This document shows, one piece after another, positions 23,830 to 33,299 of a stretch of 64,000 nucleotides of DNA; positions within the stretch are counted from its first letter, which is position 1; every line of letters starts with the position of its first letter. The DNA is taken from assembly GCF_014145505.1 (NCBI RefSeq), contig NZ_JACIUZ010000044.1, forward strand, positions 62,001-126,000, given 5' to 3'. Under the pieces are notes generated by a model. The model saw nothing but the letters and a program-made list of their open reading frames with translations, was not told where the DNA came from and did not search any database. Position numbers and translations under genes: made by a program. The stretch is from Limosilactobacillus fastidiosus. GTDB taxonomy: Bacteria; Bacillota; Bacilli; Lactobacillales; Lactobacillaceae.

Positions 23830-23935
23830 AAATCATTTAAACATTCTTTATCAAGACGGCGCATCGGATATGGAGTGTGGTATATTAGATTGGTAAGTTT
23901 AGTGAGAATTATAAATAAATTAAGGAAGTGTTTTT

Positions 23936-24868
23936 GTGAAGTCAAAAAAATTAATTGCAATTATTGTTTGTGCAACCTTGGCTCTACCCTTGGCTGCTTG
24001 TGGAAGCAAAGCTGTTGCAACAACTAGTGGTGGAAAGATTACTCAGGAAGAATATTATGATGAAATGAAGTCAACCACTAATGGGAAACAAGTTCTTCAA
24101 CAAATGATCTTAGATAAGGTCTTGGATAAGGAATATGGGAAGCAAGTTTCTGATAAGCAAGTTAACGCCCAGTATAATACCTATAAGAATCAGTATGGTT
24201 CACAATTTAGCGCGGTATTGCAACAACAAGGGTTAACCGAAAAGAAGCTAAAGCAACAGATTCGCTCTAATTTATGCTTGGAAGCTGCCGTTCGGAGTTA
24301 CACTCACATCACTAATGCTCAGATTAATAAGCAATGGAAGAATTATGAGCCAAAGGTTCAAACTGCGGAAATCCTTGTTGGGAGTAAGGATGATGCTCAA
24401 GAAATTATTGATCAATTGAATAATTCTGATCATCCTTATAAGACCTTTAAAAAGTTAGTTAAGTCTAAGTCAACCGATGCTTCTACTAAAGAAGCTGACG
24501 GAAAGGTGGCTGCTTTTGATAATACATCCACTTCTGTTGATTCCGCTTATAAGAAGGCCGCTTTTAAGTTAAAGACGGGTGAATTTACTACTGAACCGGT
24601 TAAGACTGATGATGGTTATGTTGTTATTTACATGATTGAACACCCTGCCAAGGGAAAGAAGAGTCAACACATCAATGACTTAAAGAACCAAATTGTCCAA
24701 GAAAAGATGAACGATTCGAAGTTCTTACACAAGGTTGTTTCAAATGTTCTGAAGAAGGGGAATGTCTCAATTAAGGATAATGATCTGAAGAATATTATGG
24801 ATGATTATCTGAACAGTAATGCAACCACTACTAAGGCAAATAATGGTTCATCATTAGGAAATAACTAA
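23936..24868 (+). CDS. prsA: Foldase lipoprotein PrsA
   Basis: GTG start at 23936 after AAGGAAGTG. A lipoprotein signal peptide ends in the lipobox LAAC with lipidated Cys22. The 310-residue protein has N-terminal helical (SurA-like) parts around a parvulin-type peptidyl-prolyl isomerase region (about 135-240: [18 protein letters not shown], ...[20 protein letters not shown]). Canonical parvulins carry the active-site His and Cys near these strands; several seem replaced here, so chaperone rather than isomerase activity is likely. It helps secreted proteins fold at the membrane-wall interface. Confidence 0.9.
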   Translation: MKSKKLIAIIVCATLALPLAACGSKAVATTSGGKITQEEYYDEMKSTTNGKQVLQQMILDKVLDKEYGKQVSDKQVNAQYNTYKNQYGSQFSAVLQQQGLTEKKLKQQIRSNLCLEAAVRSYTHITNAQINKQWKNYEPKVQTAEILVGSKDDAQEIIDQLNNSDHPYKTFKKLVKSKSTDASTKEADGKVAAFDNTSTSVDSAYKKAAFKLKTGEFTTEPVKTDDGYVVIYMIEHPAKGKKSQHINDLKNQIVQEKMNDSKFLHKVVSNVLKKGNVSIKDNDLKNIMDDYLNSNATTTKANNGSSLGNN

Positions 24869-24880
24869 TTTAATATAAAT

Positions 24881-24935
24881 AAAAAAGGAAGCTCCTGCTA
24901 TCCGGTTTGAACGGATGAAGGAACTTCCTTTACTT
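24881..24935. terminator. Bidirectional terminator between prsA and the minus-strand helical protein
   Basis: AAAGGAAG...CTTCCTTT with an inner stem TCCG/CGGA; T or A runs on both sides. Confidence 0.8.
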
Positions 24936-25202
24936 TTATTTCATTTTATCAATAATTTGGCGAATCTTTTCAAGCCGAGGTTGGCTTTTGAATTGCCATT
25001 GTTCTATATCGTGCTTAACACTATTCAGATAGTGACTAACTCCCTTAGTGGCACCTTGTAAGTGTTGTACACTTGATTGTAATTGTTTGAGTGAGCTGAG
25101 GAAAAATTTTATGTTGCTAATATCTTTTTGAAAAGAATTAGTTATTGATGTTATCAAATTGTTGCTTGATTGATTCTTGAATTTCTTTGTATTTAGCATC
25201 AT
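24936..25202 (-). CDS. Small helical protein overlapping hit
   Basis: An 88-codon frame that ends at 24936 and reaches back into the end of the HIT gene. ATG at 25202 has AGGTGA six bases upstream and is my choice, giving a 65-base overlap; a TTG at 25157 is an alternative. The sequence is mainly helical with heptads (FFLSSLKQLQSSVQHLQ) and a basic C-terminus (LEKIRQIIDKMK). I do not recognise a family. Its place between hit and prsA and the absence of an internal terminator suggest co-transcription with hit. Confidence 0.5.
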   Translation of the reverse strand: MMLNTKKFKNQSSNNLITSITNSFQKDISNIKFFLSSLKQLQSSVQHLQGATKGVSHYLNSVKHDIEQWQFKSQPRLEKIRQIIDKMK

Positions 25203-25575
25203 TATATTCACCTGAATTATCTTTAAAAATCATCTTGAAGTCATCCTGATCAGAGTAGCGAGGGATTAAGTGAATGTGGGAGTGGAAAACAGATTGGTAG
25301 GCGACTTTACCGTTATTATTAAGTACGTTCAATCCCTTAATTTTAGGGTTAGAATCCTTAACCGCCTGGGCAATTTTGGGGAGACGAGAAAAAACGGCTG
25401 CTGCTAATTCTTCATCGTACGCAAATAGGTCAGGAACATGTTTTTTTGGAATAACCAAGGTATGACCAGGAGTACCTTGTGAAATATCAAGAAATGCCTT
25501 AACCACGTCGTCTTCATATACTATGTAACTAGGGATTTCACCCTTAACAATTTTGCAAAAAATGCAGTTATCCAT
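25138..25575 (-). CDS. hit: HIT family nucleotide-binding protein
   Basis: A 145-residue histidine-triad protein. The N-terminal CIFCKIVKGEIP matches the HinT branch and the catalytic triad is HSHIHLIPR (His98, His100, His102). HinT enzymes hydrolyse purine nucleoside phosphoramidates and aminoacyl-adenylates. It diverges from ecsA, as in Bacillus where hit and ecs lie back to back. The C-terminal codons overlap the small helical gene that follows. Confidence 0.93.
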   Translation of the reverse strand: MDNCIFCKIVKGEIPSYIVYEDDVVKAFLDISQGTPGHTLVIPKKHVPDLFAYDEELAAAVFSRLPKIAQAVKDSNPKIKGLNVLNNNGKVAYQSVFHSHIHLIPRYSDQDDFKMIFKDNSGEYNDAKYKEIQESIKQQFDNINN

Positions 25576-25659
25576 TAGTAATCGCTCCTTTGAAAAACTT
25601 ATTGTTTACCATAAGTATACCAAAATTAACATAAAAAGGAGTTACCAATAAGTGACCTA

Positions 25660-25668
25660 TGATATAAT
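25660..25668 (+). promoter_or_regulatory. Extended -10 promoter of ecsA
   Basis: TGATATAAT at 25660-25668, a perfect extended -10, about 35 bases before the ecsA ATG. Confidence 0.6.
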
Positions 25669-25703
25669 CAACGCTAGATAAATCAATAAAAAGAGGAAAA
25701 ATA

Positions 25704-26441
25704 ATGGCGCTTGAAGTTAAAAAGTTGGTAGGGGGATATTCCCGGATCCCAGTATTAAAAGATGTTAGTTTCCAGGTGAAAGCTGGAGAATTAGTTGGGT
25801 TAATTGGGCTTAATGGGGCCGGAAAATCAACAACAATTAATCACGTTATCGGTTTATTACAACCGTTTTCTGGAGAAATCACGTTAAATGGCGTTAATCT
25901 TCAAAAAGATCCAGTTGATTATAAAAAGCAACTGGCTTATGTTCCAGAAACGCCAATTTTATATGACGAATTAACACTTCGGGAACATATAGAATTGACA
26001 ATTAAAGCCTATGAATTGAAGTATGATGATGCTTGGAAAAGGGCTCACAAATTGTTGAAAATTTTTCGCCTAGATAATAAGCTTGACTGGTTCCCCGCTA
26101 ATTTTTCAAAAGGGATGAAGCAGAAGGTAATGATTTGCTGCGCATTGATGATTGATGCTAAATTATTGATTGTTGATGAACCATTTTATGGCCTTGATCC
26201 TTTAGCGGTTCATGATTTATTGGAATTAATTGAAGAAAAGAAAAAGGCTGGAACAGCTGTATTAATGTCAACTCATGTTCTTGATACTGCTCAACGTTAT
26301 TGCGATCGCTTTGTTCTTTTAGCTAATGGTAAGGTTCGCGCCCATGGGACCTTAGATGAATTACGTCAAAAGGCAGATCGGCCAGGTGAATCATTGGATG
26401 ATATTTATCTTAGCTTAGCAAGGAATGATCAAAATGAATAG
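25704..26441 (+). CDS. ecsA: ABC transporter ATP-binding protein EcsA
   Basis: A 245-residue ATPase with Walker A GLNGAGKST (35-43), an ABC signature FSKGMKQKVM, Walker B LLIVDEPFYGLDPLA and a switch histidine in STHVLD. With EcsB it forms the Ecs system, which in Bacillus and staphylococci influences secretion, proteolysis (with Rip1-type proteases) and competence. RBS GAGGAAA. The ecsB start lies inside its last codons, so the two are translationally linked. Confidence 0.93.
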   Translation: MALEVKKLVGGYSRIPVLKDVSFQVKAGELVGLIGLNGAGKSTTINHVIGLLQPFSGEITLNGVNLQKDPVDYKKQLAYVPETPILYDELTLREHIELTIKAYELKYDDAWKRAHKLLKIFRLDNKLDWFPANFSKGMKQKVMICCALMIDAKLLIVDEPFYGLDPLAVHDLLELIEEKKKAGTAVLMSTHVLDTAQRYCDRFVLLANGKVRAHGTLDELRQKADRPGESLDDIYLSLARNDQNE

Positions 26442-27627
26442 TTTATTTAGTCAACGTCGTCAAAGACACTTTATGGAACTATTAAAGTATTGGCGATTAG
26501 TGTTTAATGATCATTTTGTGATTGCCTTATTCTTCCTCTTCGGTGCATTAGCTTATGGTTATTCGCAATGGTTGCCACAGTTGAATAGTCACTTGTGGTG
26601 GTCTCGTTGGCTACTCGTGCTCTGGTTTGTCTTGATTACTCAGGTGGGCAGGCTTGCAACGTTGATTAAGCGACCGGATCCCGTTTTCCTGTTACCGCAA
26701 GTGACTGCAATTAAACATTATCTTAAACAAGCAACAACCTATAGTATGATTTTAGGTGTGTTAATGATGCTGGAACTTTCCGCAGTGGCACTTCCGTTTG
26801 CGTTAACCACTGAACGTCTGACTGGAATTGACATTAGCTTGATCCTTATCACGGCGTTGATTACTAAAGTAACCTGGCTTTGGACTGCTAGAAAGGCAAT
26901 TAGTATTCGATGGGGTGAGCAGTACCGACGAACAATTGCTGAATATTGGGTAAATCCTCTAATCGTCTGGCTTTTTACTTGGCTTGTCGGGCCAGTTTGG
27001 GGCTTACTGGTATCTGTAGTTTTACTGGGCGCAATGATTGCTTATTATAGAAATGTAGCAATTGACTGGCAGCTAGCCGTACGGGCAGAACAAGATCGCA
27101 TGTACAGCATTTACCGTTTCTTTAACCTCTTTACTGATGTTCCAAGTGTTCAAGGGAATGTTAAGCGACGAAAGTGGGCAACTGGATTAATCAGTTTGCT
27201 TGAGAATGGTAATCGGCCGTGGGCTTACCTATATGCGCATGGTTTTATCCGAAACACAGAAGTAAGTGGTTTAGTAATTCGCTTAACTATTGTGGGGATG
27301 CTAATTGCTTTCTTTATTCCGGTTAACTGGTTAAATACAGTTGTTGTGCTCCTATTTATATACCTGGTGGCAACCCAAATAATGCCCTTTTATGAGCAAT
27401 ACCAAAATAATGTCTTTACACACATTTATCCGATTGCTCATCAAGCTCAAGTTAAGGACTTCCAGCGTCTATTAAGTAAGGTAATTGTGCTTGAGATGTT
27501 ATTAATTGTGCTAGCCAGTGTTGGCCGTGATCTTAATTGGCAACGGTTAATCCTAAATCTTATCTTGGGGTTAGGCGAAAGCTATCTTCTAATTAAGTTT
27601 TATTTTCAAAGTCGAATTAAAAAATAA
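26434..27627 (+). CDS. ecsB: ABC transporter permease EcsB
   Basis: ATG at 26434 is spaced well from AAGGA; an in-frame ATG at 26425 abuts it. The 397-residue product is polytopic, with hydrophobic segments such as [44 protein letters not shown] and [15 protein letters not shown], and a C-terminal [13 protein letters not shown] typical of EcsB. It pairs with EcsA. The gene ends 16 bases before trmB and probably shares its transcript. Confidence 0.9.
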   Translation: MNSLFSQRRQRHFMELLKYWRLVFNDHFVIALFFLFGALAYGYSQWLPQLNSHLWWSRWLLVLWFVLITQVGRLATLIKRPDPVFLLPQVTAIKHYLKQATTYSMILGVLMMLELSAVALPFALTTERLTGIDISLILITALITKVTWLWTARKAISIRWGEQYRRTIAEYWVNPLIVWLFTWLVGPVWGLLVSVVLLGAMIAYYRNVAIDWQLAVRAEQDRMYSIYRFFNLFTDVPSVQGNVKRRKWATGLISLLENGNRPWAYLYAHGFIRNTEVSGLVIRLTIVGMLIAFFIPVNWLNTVVVLLFIYLVATQIMPFYEQYQNNVFTHIYPIAHQAQVKDFQRLLSKVIVLEMLLIVLASVGRDLNWQRLILNLILGLGESYLLIKFYFQSRIKK

Positions 27628-27643
27628 CAAAGTGAGGAATATT

Positions 27644-28294
27644 ATGCGTGTAAAACATAAAAAATGGGCTGATCCGTTAATGGCGGAGCATCCCGAATTA
27701 CTAATTGATGATGCAACACAATTTAAGGGAAAGTGGCAATCCCGTTTTCCTAAAAAGCAACCGCTCCATCTTGAAGTGGGGATGGGGAAAGGCCAATTCA
27801 TTATTGGAATGGCAAAGGCTCACCCGGAAATCAATTTTATTGGTTTGGAGATTCAACGGACTGTTGCAGCAATTGCTTTGAAAAAAGCACTTCCTGAAAA
27901 GTTACCTAACTTACAATTGATTTGTGGTGAAGGAGAAGAACTGACCGAATACTTTGAACCACATGAAATTGATAAGCTCTATTTAAACTTCTCTGATCCA
28001 TGGCCAAAAAAGCGCCATGCAAAACGACGGTTAACGTATCATACATTTCTTAGTGAATACCAATTAATTTTGCAACCCCAAGGTCAAGTGGAATTAAAGA
28101 CTGATAATATGGGATTCTTTGAATTTTCTGTTGTAAGTATGAATAACTTTGGAATGAAGTTTGATGGTCTCTGGCTCGATCTTCATAATAGCGATGAGAA
28201 TGAACATAACGTTGAAACTGAATATGAACATAAATTTGCTTCTAAGGGTCAGCCGATTTATAAGTTGACGGCAACGATGCCGTTGCAAAAATAA
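27644..28294 (+). CDS. trmB: tRNA (guanine-N7-)-methyltransferase TrmB
   Basis: ATG at 27644, after GTGAGGA, is preferred over the GTG at 27632 that forms part of that site. The 216-residue Rossmann methyltransferase opens [11 protein letters not shown] and has the SAM motif [12 protein letters not shown], the NFIGLEIQ strand and the signature [17 protein letters not shown]. It forms m7G46 in tRNA variable loops. Full length for the family. It follows ecsB closely, and the IscA-like gene comes 20 bases later. Confidence 0.95.
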   Translation: MRVKHKKWADPLMAEHPELLIDDATQFKGKWQSRFPKKQPLHLEVGMGKGQFIIGMAKAHPEINFIGLEIQRTVAAIALKKALPEKLPNLQLICGEGEELTEYFEPHEIDKLYLNFSDPWPKKRHAKRRLTYHTFLSEYQLILQPQGQVELKTDNMGFFEFSVVSMNNFGMKFDGLWLDLHNSDENEHNVETEYEHKFASKGQPIYKLTATMPLQK

Positions 28295-28314
28295 ATCGGT
28301 ATAGGGGTGATTCG

Positions 28315-28704
28315 ATGAAACTAATCGTTACAGCAGCTGCGAATAAGTGGTTCAAAAATACGTATGTCCTCCAAGCCGGTGACGGAATTAAATTTTACGG
28401 AAAGACCGTTCAACCACATAATGTTAAGCATAGCTCTCGGCAAGGATTTAGCCCCGAAAGAGACCTTGGAAGGGCAACGCTAATAAGGAAAAAGGATGGA
28501 ATTAACTATCATATTAATTTTGATGATTCCTGGTTCTTTTCTGGCTTAGTAACATTGGTCGATTTTCACTCTGGTGACGAACAACCTTCATTTTATTTTC
28601 AGCGGGAAGGATCAGATTTAACCATAAATGAAAGTGACTTTAGCGCTGAAAATGTTGATGCGACTACTAGTGCTTCAAGTAAATTTGAAGATTATTGGGA
28701 ATAA
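28315..28704 (+). CDS. HesB/IscA-fold (YneR-like) protein without cysteines, copy 1
   Basis: A 129-residue protein opening MKLIVTAAANKWFKN with GDGIKFYGKT and GINYHINFDDSWFFSGLVTLV, the beta-rich IscA/HesB-like fold of the YneR type. It has no cysteine, so it cannot bind Fe-S clusters the IscA way. The acidic C-terminal tail is Ser/Asp-rich. A clear paralogue lies at 61642-62034. Function unknown; metal or redox links are only suggested by the fold. GGGGTGAT precedes the ATG. Confidence 0.7.
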   Translation: MKLIVTAAANKWFKNTYVLQAGDGIKFYGKTVQPHNVKHSSRQGFSPERDLGRATLIRKKDGINYHINFDDSWFFSGLVTLVDFHSGDEQPSFYFQREGSDLTINESDFSAENVDATTSASSKFEDYWE

Positions 28705-28710
28705 TGTAAT

Positions 28711-28746
28711 AAAAGGAACCGGAGAAGTATTCTCCAGTCCCTTTTT
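28711..28746. terminator. Bidirectional terminator
   Basis: AAAAGG..CGGAGAA-GTAT-TCTCC..CCTTTTT between the IscA-like gene (plus) and the membrane-anchored protein (minus). Confidence 0.85.
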
Positions 28747-28760
28747 AATTTAGTAAATTT

Positions 28761-29108
28761 TTAATTGTTTAATGACTGTTCAATCCGCTTTAGTGAAAGG
28801 AGACTTCCAGTTTTTGCATCTGCAATAAATTGATAGTCAACTGGTTGATCATCTTCTAAACGGGTGATGCCACCTTCGTAAGCCTCGGTTTTAACTGCAA
28901 AACGTTGGTAGGGGATCCGGCGTTGGTTAATCCAACTGCCAGTAACCTCTCCTTCACGTTTAAAATCATCATGAATTATTTTGAGAATTTGGTCAGCTGA
29001 AATACGTCGTTGACCAAACAACTTTCCAGCAAGGAAACCAACTACTCCAGATGCACCGAGGGTAACGGGTAATAACCATGGGTTAAGTGAACTATTAGAA
29101 TCATTCAT
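28761..29108 (-). CDS. Membrane-anchored protein, possibly PepSY-like
   Basis: A 115-residue protein with one N-terminal hydrophobic segment (about 11-30, LLPVTLGASGVVGFLAGKLF), then a soluble domain with QRRIPYQRFAVKTEAYEGG and PVDYQFIADAKTGSLLSLKR. The final pattern, a strand with Asp-x-x-Thr-Gly, recalls PepSY domains, but the match is weak. Likely extracytoplasmic with an N-in anchor. It is divergent from the thioredoxin-like gene. Confidence 0.5.
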   Translation of the reverse strand: MNDSNSSLNPWLLPVTLGASGVVGFLAGKLFGQRRISADQILKIIHDDFKREGEVTGSWINQRRIPYQRFAVKTEAYEGGITRLEDDQPVDYQFIADAKTGSLLSLKRIEQSLNN

Positions 29109-29210
29109 TTAATTAATTGCTTCCTTTGTCAGTTAGTATCAAAATTGATAATATTAATTCTAACATTAACGAGGTAAAAAAGCTAATTAGACGCAGTCTT
29201 AGCTTCTTAA

Positions 29211-29219
29211 TGATATAAT
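29211..29219 (+). promoter_or_regulatory. Extended -10 promoter of the thioredoxin-like gene
   Basis: TGATATAAT at 29211-29219, about 30 bases before the ATG. Confidence 0.6.
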
Positions 29220-29248
29220 TGCTTCAAATAAATTATGGAGGTAGGAAA

Positions 29249-29569
29249 ATGGAAAAGTTACCACAAATGCAGGAAGAACAACTACTAACTAAGATCAGTG
29301 ATGGGGATTATGTACTGTTTTTTGATGCCGGTTGGTGTCCAGATTGTCACTTTATCAAGCCGGCAATGCCAGAAATTGAAAAAGATTTTCCAGAATATAC
29401 CTTTATTGAAGTTGATCGTGATGAAAATATCGATCTTGCAGCTGAACTAAATATTTTTGGGATTCCTAGCTTTGTTGTTTATCGTAATGGAAAAGAAATT
29501 GGCCGCTTTGTGAATAAAGATCGGAAAACAAAGCAACAAGTGGAAGATTTTTTAAATGATTTGAAGTAA
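29249..29569 (+). CDS. Thioredoxin-like protein with CPDC active site
   Basis: ATG at 29249 after GGAGG; the frame is open to 29219 but that part holds the promoter. The 106-residue thioredoxin-fold protein has active-site Cys30-Pro-Asp-Cys33 (WCPDC instead of WCGPC) and the cis-proline loop GIPSFVVYRNG. It lacks a signal peptide, so it should act in the cytoplasm as a disulfide reductase or bacillithiol-independent redox partner. The CPDC variant is common in a lactobacillus-specific group. Confidence 0.88.
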   Translation: MEKLPQMQEEQLLTKISDGDYVLFFDAGWCPDCHFIKPAMPEIEKDFPEYTFIEVDRDENIDLAAELNIFGIPSFVVYRNGKEIGRFVNKDRKTKQQVEDFLNDLK

Positions 29570-29588
29570 AATGGTAAACGGTAAAAAG

Positions 29589-29639
29589 AATGAAGGGGTC
29601 AGTGAAGTGATGGGTCGCGATTCCCTTCATTGTTATTTT
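29589..29639 (+). terminator. Terminator after the thioredoxin-like gene
   Basis: AATGAAGGG pairs with CCCTTCATT, followed by a T-rich run GTTATTTT. Confidence 0.7.
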
Positions 29640-29659
29640 GATGGAGAAAGGAAAGTTTG

Positions 29660-30310
29660 ATGTTAATTTCTAGTTATAACCCCCAAGAGATGGGTGATGT
29701 TTTAGTTGTTATTACTGGTCCGGATGGAGATGACCAGACTGTAACTTCAAAGGGAATGGTTACACAATTTACGAATGCTAAGGATGGCAGTCTGCTTGGC
29801 TATAATTTCTTTGACGCAAGTGAACTATTACCTGAATTAAAAGATGAACGGGGTCAGGTTTTTTTAAGTGATGATCAAGTTGCAAAATTAAATGCGGCAT
29901 TAGGTGAAGCTGGCTTTACTGAGAAATTGATAGCTGATCACACACCAAAGTTCGTTGTTGGTTATGTTGAAAAGATTGAGGATCACCCAAAGTCAGATCA
30001 CCTTAAGATTACCCAAACCCGTGTAGAAGATGGTAAGACCGTCCAAGTTGTCTGTGGTTCTCCTAACGTTAAGGAACATATTAAGGTTGTTGCTGCTCGT
30101 CCCGGTGCAATGATGCCAGATGGTAAGATTATTTGGCCAGGTAAGTTAATGGGAGTTGAGAGTGAAGGAATGCTTTGTGGTTTCCGTGAATTACAGCTAA
30201 AGAACGCCCCGGATAAGAAAGGCTTATGGATAATTCCTGATGACTGGCAAGAAACCGGTGAGGCAGTTGATTTTGATCGGGCAAATACTTACTTCTCAGC
30301 CGAAAACTAA
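29660..30310 (+). CDS. ytpR: YtpR-family tRNA-binding-domain protein
   Basis: ATG at 29660 is preceded by GAAAGGAAAG. The 216-residue protein has an N-terminal DUF4479-type part and a C-terminal OB-fold tRNA-binding domain (about 95-205) with FVVGYVEKIEDHPKSDHLKI, VVCGSPNV and VESEGMLCGFREL, the same domain found at the N-terminus of PheT. It may bind tRNA elbows; no precise role is known. It lies 43 bases before murC. Confidence 0.88.
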   Translation: MLISSYNPQEMGDVLVVITGPDGDDQTVTSKGMVTQFTNAKDGSLLGYNFFDASELLPELKDERGQVFLSDDQVAKLNAALGEAGFTEKLIADHTPKFVVGYVEKIEDHPKSDHLKITQTRVEDGKTVQVVCGSPNVKEHIKVVAARPGAMMPDGKIIWPGKLMGVESEGMLCGFRELQLKNAPDKKGLWIIPDDWQETGEAVDFDRANTYFSAEN

Positions 30311-30353
30311 ATTATCGATTTATTAATAATTGTTTGTGAAAGGAACCAGATTA

Positions 30354-31661
30354 ATGGATAAGAAGACTTATTATTTTATTGGGATTAAAGGTACAGGAAT
30401 GGCCTCACTCGCCCGGATTCTTCATGACAAGGGGAATGATGTTTTAGGTTCAGATATTGAAAAGGAGACATTTACCCAAGGACCGTTATTAAAGAACGGG
30501 ATCAAGATTCTTCCATTCGATCCTGCTAATTTAAAGCCAGGAATGATCGTTATTCAAGGAAACGCGTTTGGCGAGGATCATCCAGAAGTGAAAAGAGCTC
30601 ATGAACTTGGCCTGGCAGTGATGAGTTATCCTGAAGCAGTTGAGAATGAAGTTACTAGTCATACCAGTATTGGGATCGCTGGTGCCCATGGTAAGACAAG
30701 TACGACAGCGCTTTTAGCTCACGTTCTTGATGGAGTTGAACCAACTAGTTACCTTATTGGTGATGGTGTTGGTAAAGGGAATGCTAAGGACCGTTTCTTC
30801 GTTTTTGAAGCTGACGAATACCGTGACCATTTCTTGGCTTACCACCCAGATTATGCAATTATGACCAATATTGATTTTGATCACCCTGACTTCTTTAAAG
30901 ATATTAATGATGTTCGGGCTTCCTTTGAAACATATGGAAAGCAAGTTAAGAAGGCAATTTTTGCATGGGGTGATGATGAAAACCTCCGGAAATTAGACGT
31001 TGATGTCCCGGTATACTATTACGGAACTGGTGAAAATGATGATTTCCATGCGGAAAACATACAGCGGACACCTGCAGGCTCAACCTATGATGCCTACTTT
31101 AAGGATCAAAAGTTAGGGACCTTCACTATCCACCTTTATGGTGAACACAGTGTTCTTAATAGTTTAGCAGTAATTGCAGTTGCTTACATGGAACATGTTG
31201 ATATGGCAGATATTAAACGTGAATTGGCAAACTTTACCGGAGTTAAGCGTCGGTTTAGTGAAACCGATATTGCTGATGAAACCTTGATCGATGATTATGC
31301 TCACCACCCAAGTGAAATCAAGGCTACTATCGATGCTGCCCGGCAGAAGTATCCAGATCGCCAAGTTATTGCTGTTTTCCAACCACATACCTATTCACGG
31401 TTAGCAGCATATATTGACGGCTTTGCAGAATCATTAAGACGAGCAGATAAGACCTTTGTAACTCCAATCTTTGGTTCAATCCGTGAACAGGCTGGTCACA
31501 TTTCAAGTGAAGACCTTGAGGCCAAAATTCCTAATAGTGAAGGAATTGATATGGATACCATGACTAAACTTCTTCACTATCATGATGCAGTAGTGGTATT
31601 TATGGGCGCCGGTGATATCGAAAAGTATGAGGATAAATATAAAAAATTATTGAGTAAGTAG
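30354..31661 (+). CDS. murC: UDP-N-acetylmuramate--L-alanine ligase MurC
   Basis: ATG at 30354 after GAAAGGAACC; the frame continues back to 30330 without a site. A 435-residue Mur ligase with the N-terminal Rossmann start [18 protein letters not shown], the P-loop GAHGKTSTT (about 108-116), and [15 protein letters not shown] plus HTYSRLAAY in the C-terminal domain. It adds the first L-alanine to UDP-MurNAc in the cytoplasmic part of peptidoglycan synthesis. Co-transcription with ytpR is conserved in lactobacilli. Confidence 0.96.
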   Translation: MDKKTYYFIGIKGTGMASLARILHDKGNDVLGSDIEKETFTQGPLLKNGIKILPFDPANLKPGMIVIQGNAFGEDHPEVKRAHELGLAVMSYPEAVENEVTSHTSIGIAGAHGKTSTTALLAHVLDGVEPTSYLIGDGVGKGNAKDRFFVFEADEYRDHFLAYHPDYAIMTNIDFDHPDFFKDINDVRASFETYGKQVKKAIFAWGDDENLRKLDVDVPVYYYGTGENDDFHAENIQRTPAGSTYDAYFKDQKLGTFTIHLYGEHSVLNSLAVIAVAYMEHVDMADIKRELANFTGVKRRFSETDIADETLIDDYAHHPSEIKATIDAARQKYPDRQVIAVFQPHTYSRLAAYIDGFAESLRRADKTFVTPIFGSIREQAGHISSEDLEAKIPNSEGIDMDTMTKLLHYHDAVVVFMGAGDIEKYEDKYKKLLSK

Positions 31662-31742
31662 TCAAGGGGTTGAAGCTTACCATTAAGTTTGTTATTATTC
31701 TTGAAAAGTCAAAGATAGTCAAATTAAAAGGAATGATATTAA

Positions 31743-32456
31743 ATGAATAATTTTTCTGAACAGCCGGGACGTCGGGTTGTTACCGATGCCACAGGGCTTA
31801 ATCGGTTTTTAACCCGGATGTACGGTAATATGGTAGTGGCAATTCTGGTTTCTGCATTTTCTGCCTACTTAACAATGAACACTTTCCGTCAACAAGTTTT
31901 CGGTTATTTTGGTGCTCATCCGGGGATGACGTGGATAATCCTACTATTACCAATCGCTTTGTCAATGGGAATTAGCTTTAGTGCTACAAGAAATCCAGTT
32001 GGTGCCTTTATAATGTTGATGCTAATTTCAATTATTTATGGTGTTGAGTTTGCGTTAATTGCAGGTGCGTACACTGGTGCAAGCATTGCTTCCGCATTTG
32101 TTTCGTCGTCAGTTATCTTTATTGTAATGGCAGTTTACGGAACAATAACAAAGCGAGATTTAACTAAATTCGGCTCACATGCAATGGCAGCCTTGATTGC
32201 TCTGATTATTGCATACATTATTAACATGTTTCTTCAGAGTCCAGCAATTGCCTACATTTTCTCCTTTATTGCGGTAATTATCTTTACCGTTTTGACTGGA
32301 TGGGATGCGCAAAAGATGAAGCGTATTTATGTTAATTATGGTGATCAAGTATCAGTTACTGGGTTAGCCGTTTTGGGTGCTCTTCAACTATACTTAGACT
32401 TTGTTAACCTCTTCATCTCACTATTACAAATCTTTGGAATGAGCGATAGAAATTAA
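31743..32456 (+). CDS. Bax inhibitor-1 / YbhL family membrane protein
   Basis: A 237-residue protein with seven hydrophobic segments, among them MVVAILVSAFSAYLTM, WIILLLPIALSMGISF, FIMLMLISIIYGVEFALI and VTGLAVLGALQLYLDFVNLF. The last, with Asp residues inside the final helix (LYLDF, and TGWDAQK earlier), is the BI-1 signature whose Asp pair forms a pH-dependent calcium leak in the BsYetJ homologue. N-terminal RRVVTDATGLNRFLTRMYG is also typical. Followed by a bidirectional terminator. Confidence 0.9.
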   Translation: MNNFSEQPGRRVVTDATGLNRFLTRMYGNMVVAILVSAFSAYLTMNTFRQQVFGYFGAHPGMTWIILLLPIALSMGISFSATRNPVGAFIMLMLISIIYGVEFALIAGAYTGASIASAFVSSSVIFIVMAVYGTITKRDLTKFGSHAMAALIALIIAYIINMFLQSPAIAYIFSFIAVIIFTVLTGWDAQKMKRIYVNYGDQVSVTGLAVLGALQLYLDFVNLFISLLQIFGMSDRN

Positions 32457-32461
32457 ATAAA

Positions 32462-32505
32462 AAACAAAGCTTGGGAAAAATAGAAATAGTTTCCCAAGCT
32501 TTTTA
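32462..32505. terminator. Bidirectional terminator
   Basis: AAAGCTTGGGAAA / TTTCCCAAGCTTT with flanking A and T runs, between convergent genes. Confidence 0.88.
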
Positions 32506-32513
32506 TATAATCA

Positions 32514-33179
32514 TTAATGCTCACGACTTTTTTGATAATAGTAAAAAATATCAGTTATTAATATAATCACGACCGCTACCAAAATTGTTTTCATTCGGGT
32601 GAACGGCTGGATAATCGCTGATGCAATTGCACCTAAGGTAAATGCCAAAACAATTATAAAGTAGTTATAGGCAATTCCTAAGTCACTTTTATTATGGTGG
32701 TAGACATATTCCATTCCCGAAACTACTGACTTTTTGATATTACCGGTTGTAAATACGCTACTGTAACCTGAACCTTCAACTTTACTAAAAGCAGTATTCA
32801 CTAATGCGAGGCCAAAGGAAACTAGGCCGACGGATAGGTAAGTTGGAAAATCTTCCGGCATTACGCCAATTAGGATACCAATTAGTAAGATAGGAACAAG
32901 ACAGAAGATTCGCCAATATTTGAGATGGTGTTTAAAATAAATTGCAATAATGATTCCAATAATATAAAGAATAATTGCTCCACAACGATCGATGATTCCG
33001 GTAAGATTATGGTTAACAAGGGCAGCTGCGAGAAAAACGATATTCCCTGTCTGTGCTGCAGCAAGTGTATGACCGCATTGAATATAGGTAAATGCATCAA
33101 GAAAGCCACCGCAAAAGGTCATGATGATTGCAAAGAGGCGTGCTTCTTCAGCGTGGTGAATATTAAGTAGTTTATACAA
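32514..33179 (-). CDS. DUF1275 (YoaK) family membrane protein
   Basis: TTG at 33179 is chosen because AGAAGGGATC lies just upstream; the longer frame from 33251 has no ribosome site and reaches into the polA promoter. The 221-residue protein has six hydrophobic segments (LFAIIMTFCGGFLDAFTYI, AIILYIIGIIIAIYF, LVPILLIGILIGVM and others) and the family motifs CGGFLDAFTY, QTGNIVFLA and FTTGNIKKSV. DUF1275 proteins are of unknown function. Convergent with the BI-1 gene. Confidence 0.85.
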   Translation of the reverse strand: MYKLLNIHHAEEARLFAIIMTFCGGFLDAFTYIQCGHTLAAAQTGNIVFLAAALVNHNLTGIIDRCGAIILYIIGIIIAIYFKHHLKYWRIFCLVPILLIGILIGVMPEDFPTYLSVGLVSFGLALVNTAFSKVEGSGYSSVFTTGNIKKSVVSGMEYVYHHNKSDLGIAYNYFIIVLAFTLGAIASAIIQPFTRMKTILVAVVIILITDIFYYYQKSREH

Positions 33180-33259
33180 AAGATCCCTTCTTTGATGATA
33201 AGGCTCCTTATAGTATTCTTGACACCACGAACGATAAACTAACGGTGGCATCTAATTTT

Positions 33260-33268
33260 TGGTACAAT
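33260..33268 (+). promoter_or_regulatory. Extended -10 promoter of polA
   Basis: TGGTACAAT at 33260-33268, about 30 bases before the polA start. Confidence 0.55.
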
Positions 33269-33299
33269 TATTAAGAATAAAAGAAGGAGCGGTAATTAA

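Noticed and set aside
24936-25211. Overlap of hit with the small helical gene as an annotation artefact
   Set aside because: Kept as a low-confidence gene because it has a ribosome site, a coherent helical product and no terminator before it, but the start is uncertain.
33180-33251. Longer N-terminus for the DUF1275 protein
   Set aside because: No ribosome site before the ATG at 33251, and the extra residues do not belong to the family; AGAAGGG fits TTG at 33179.
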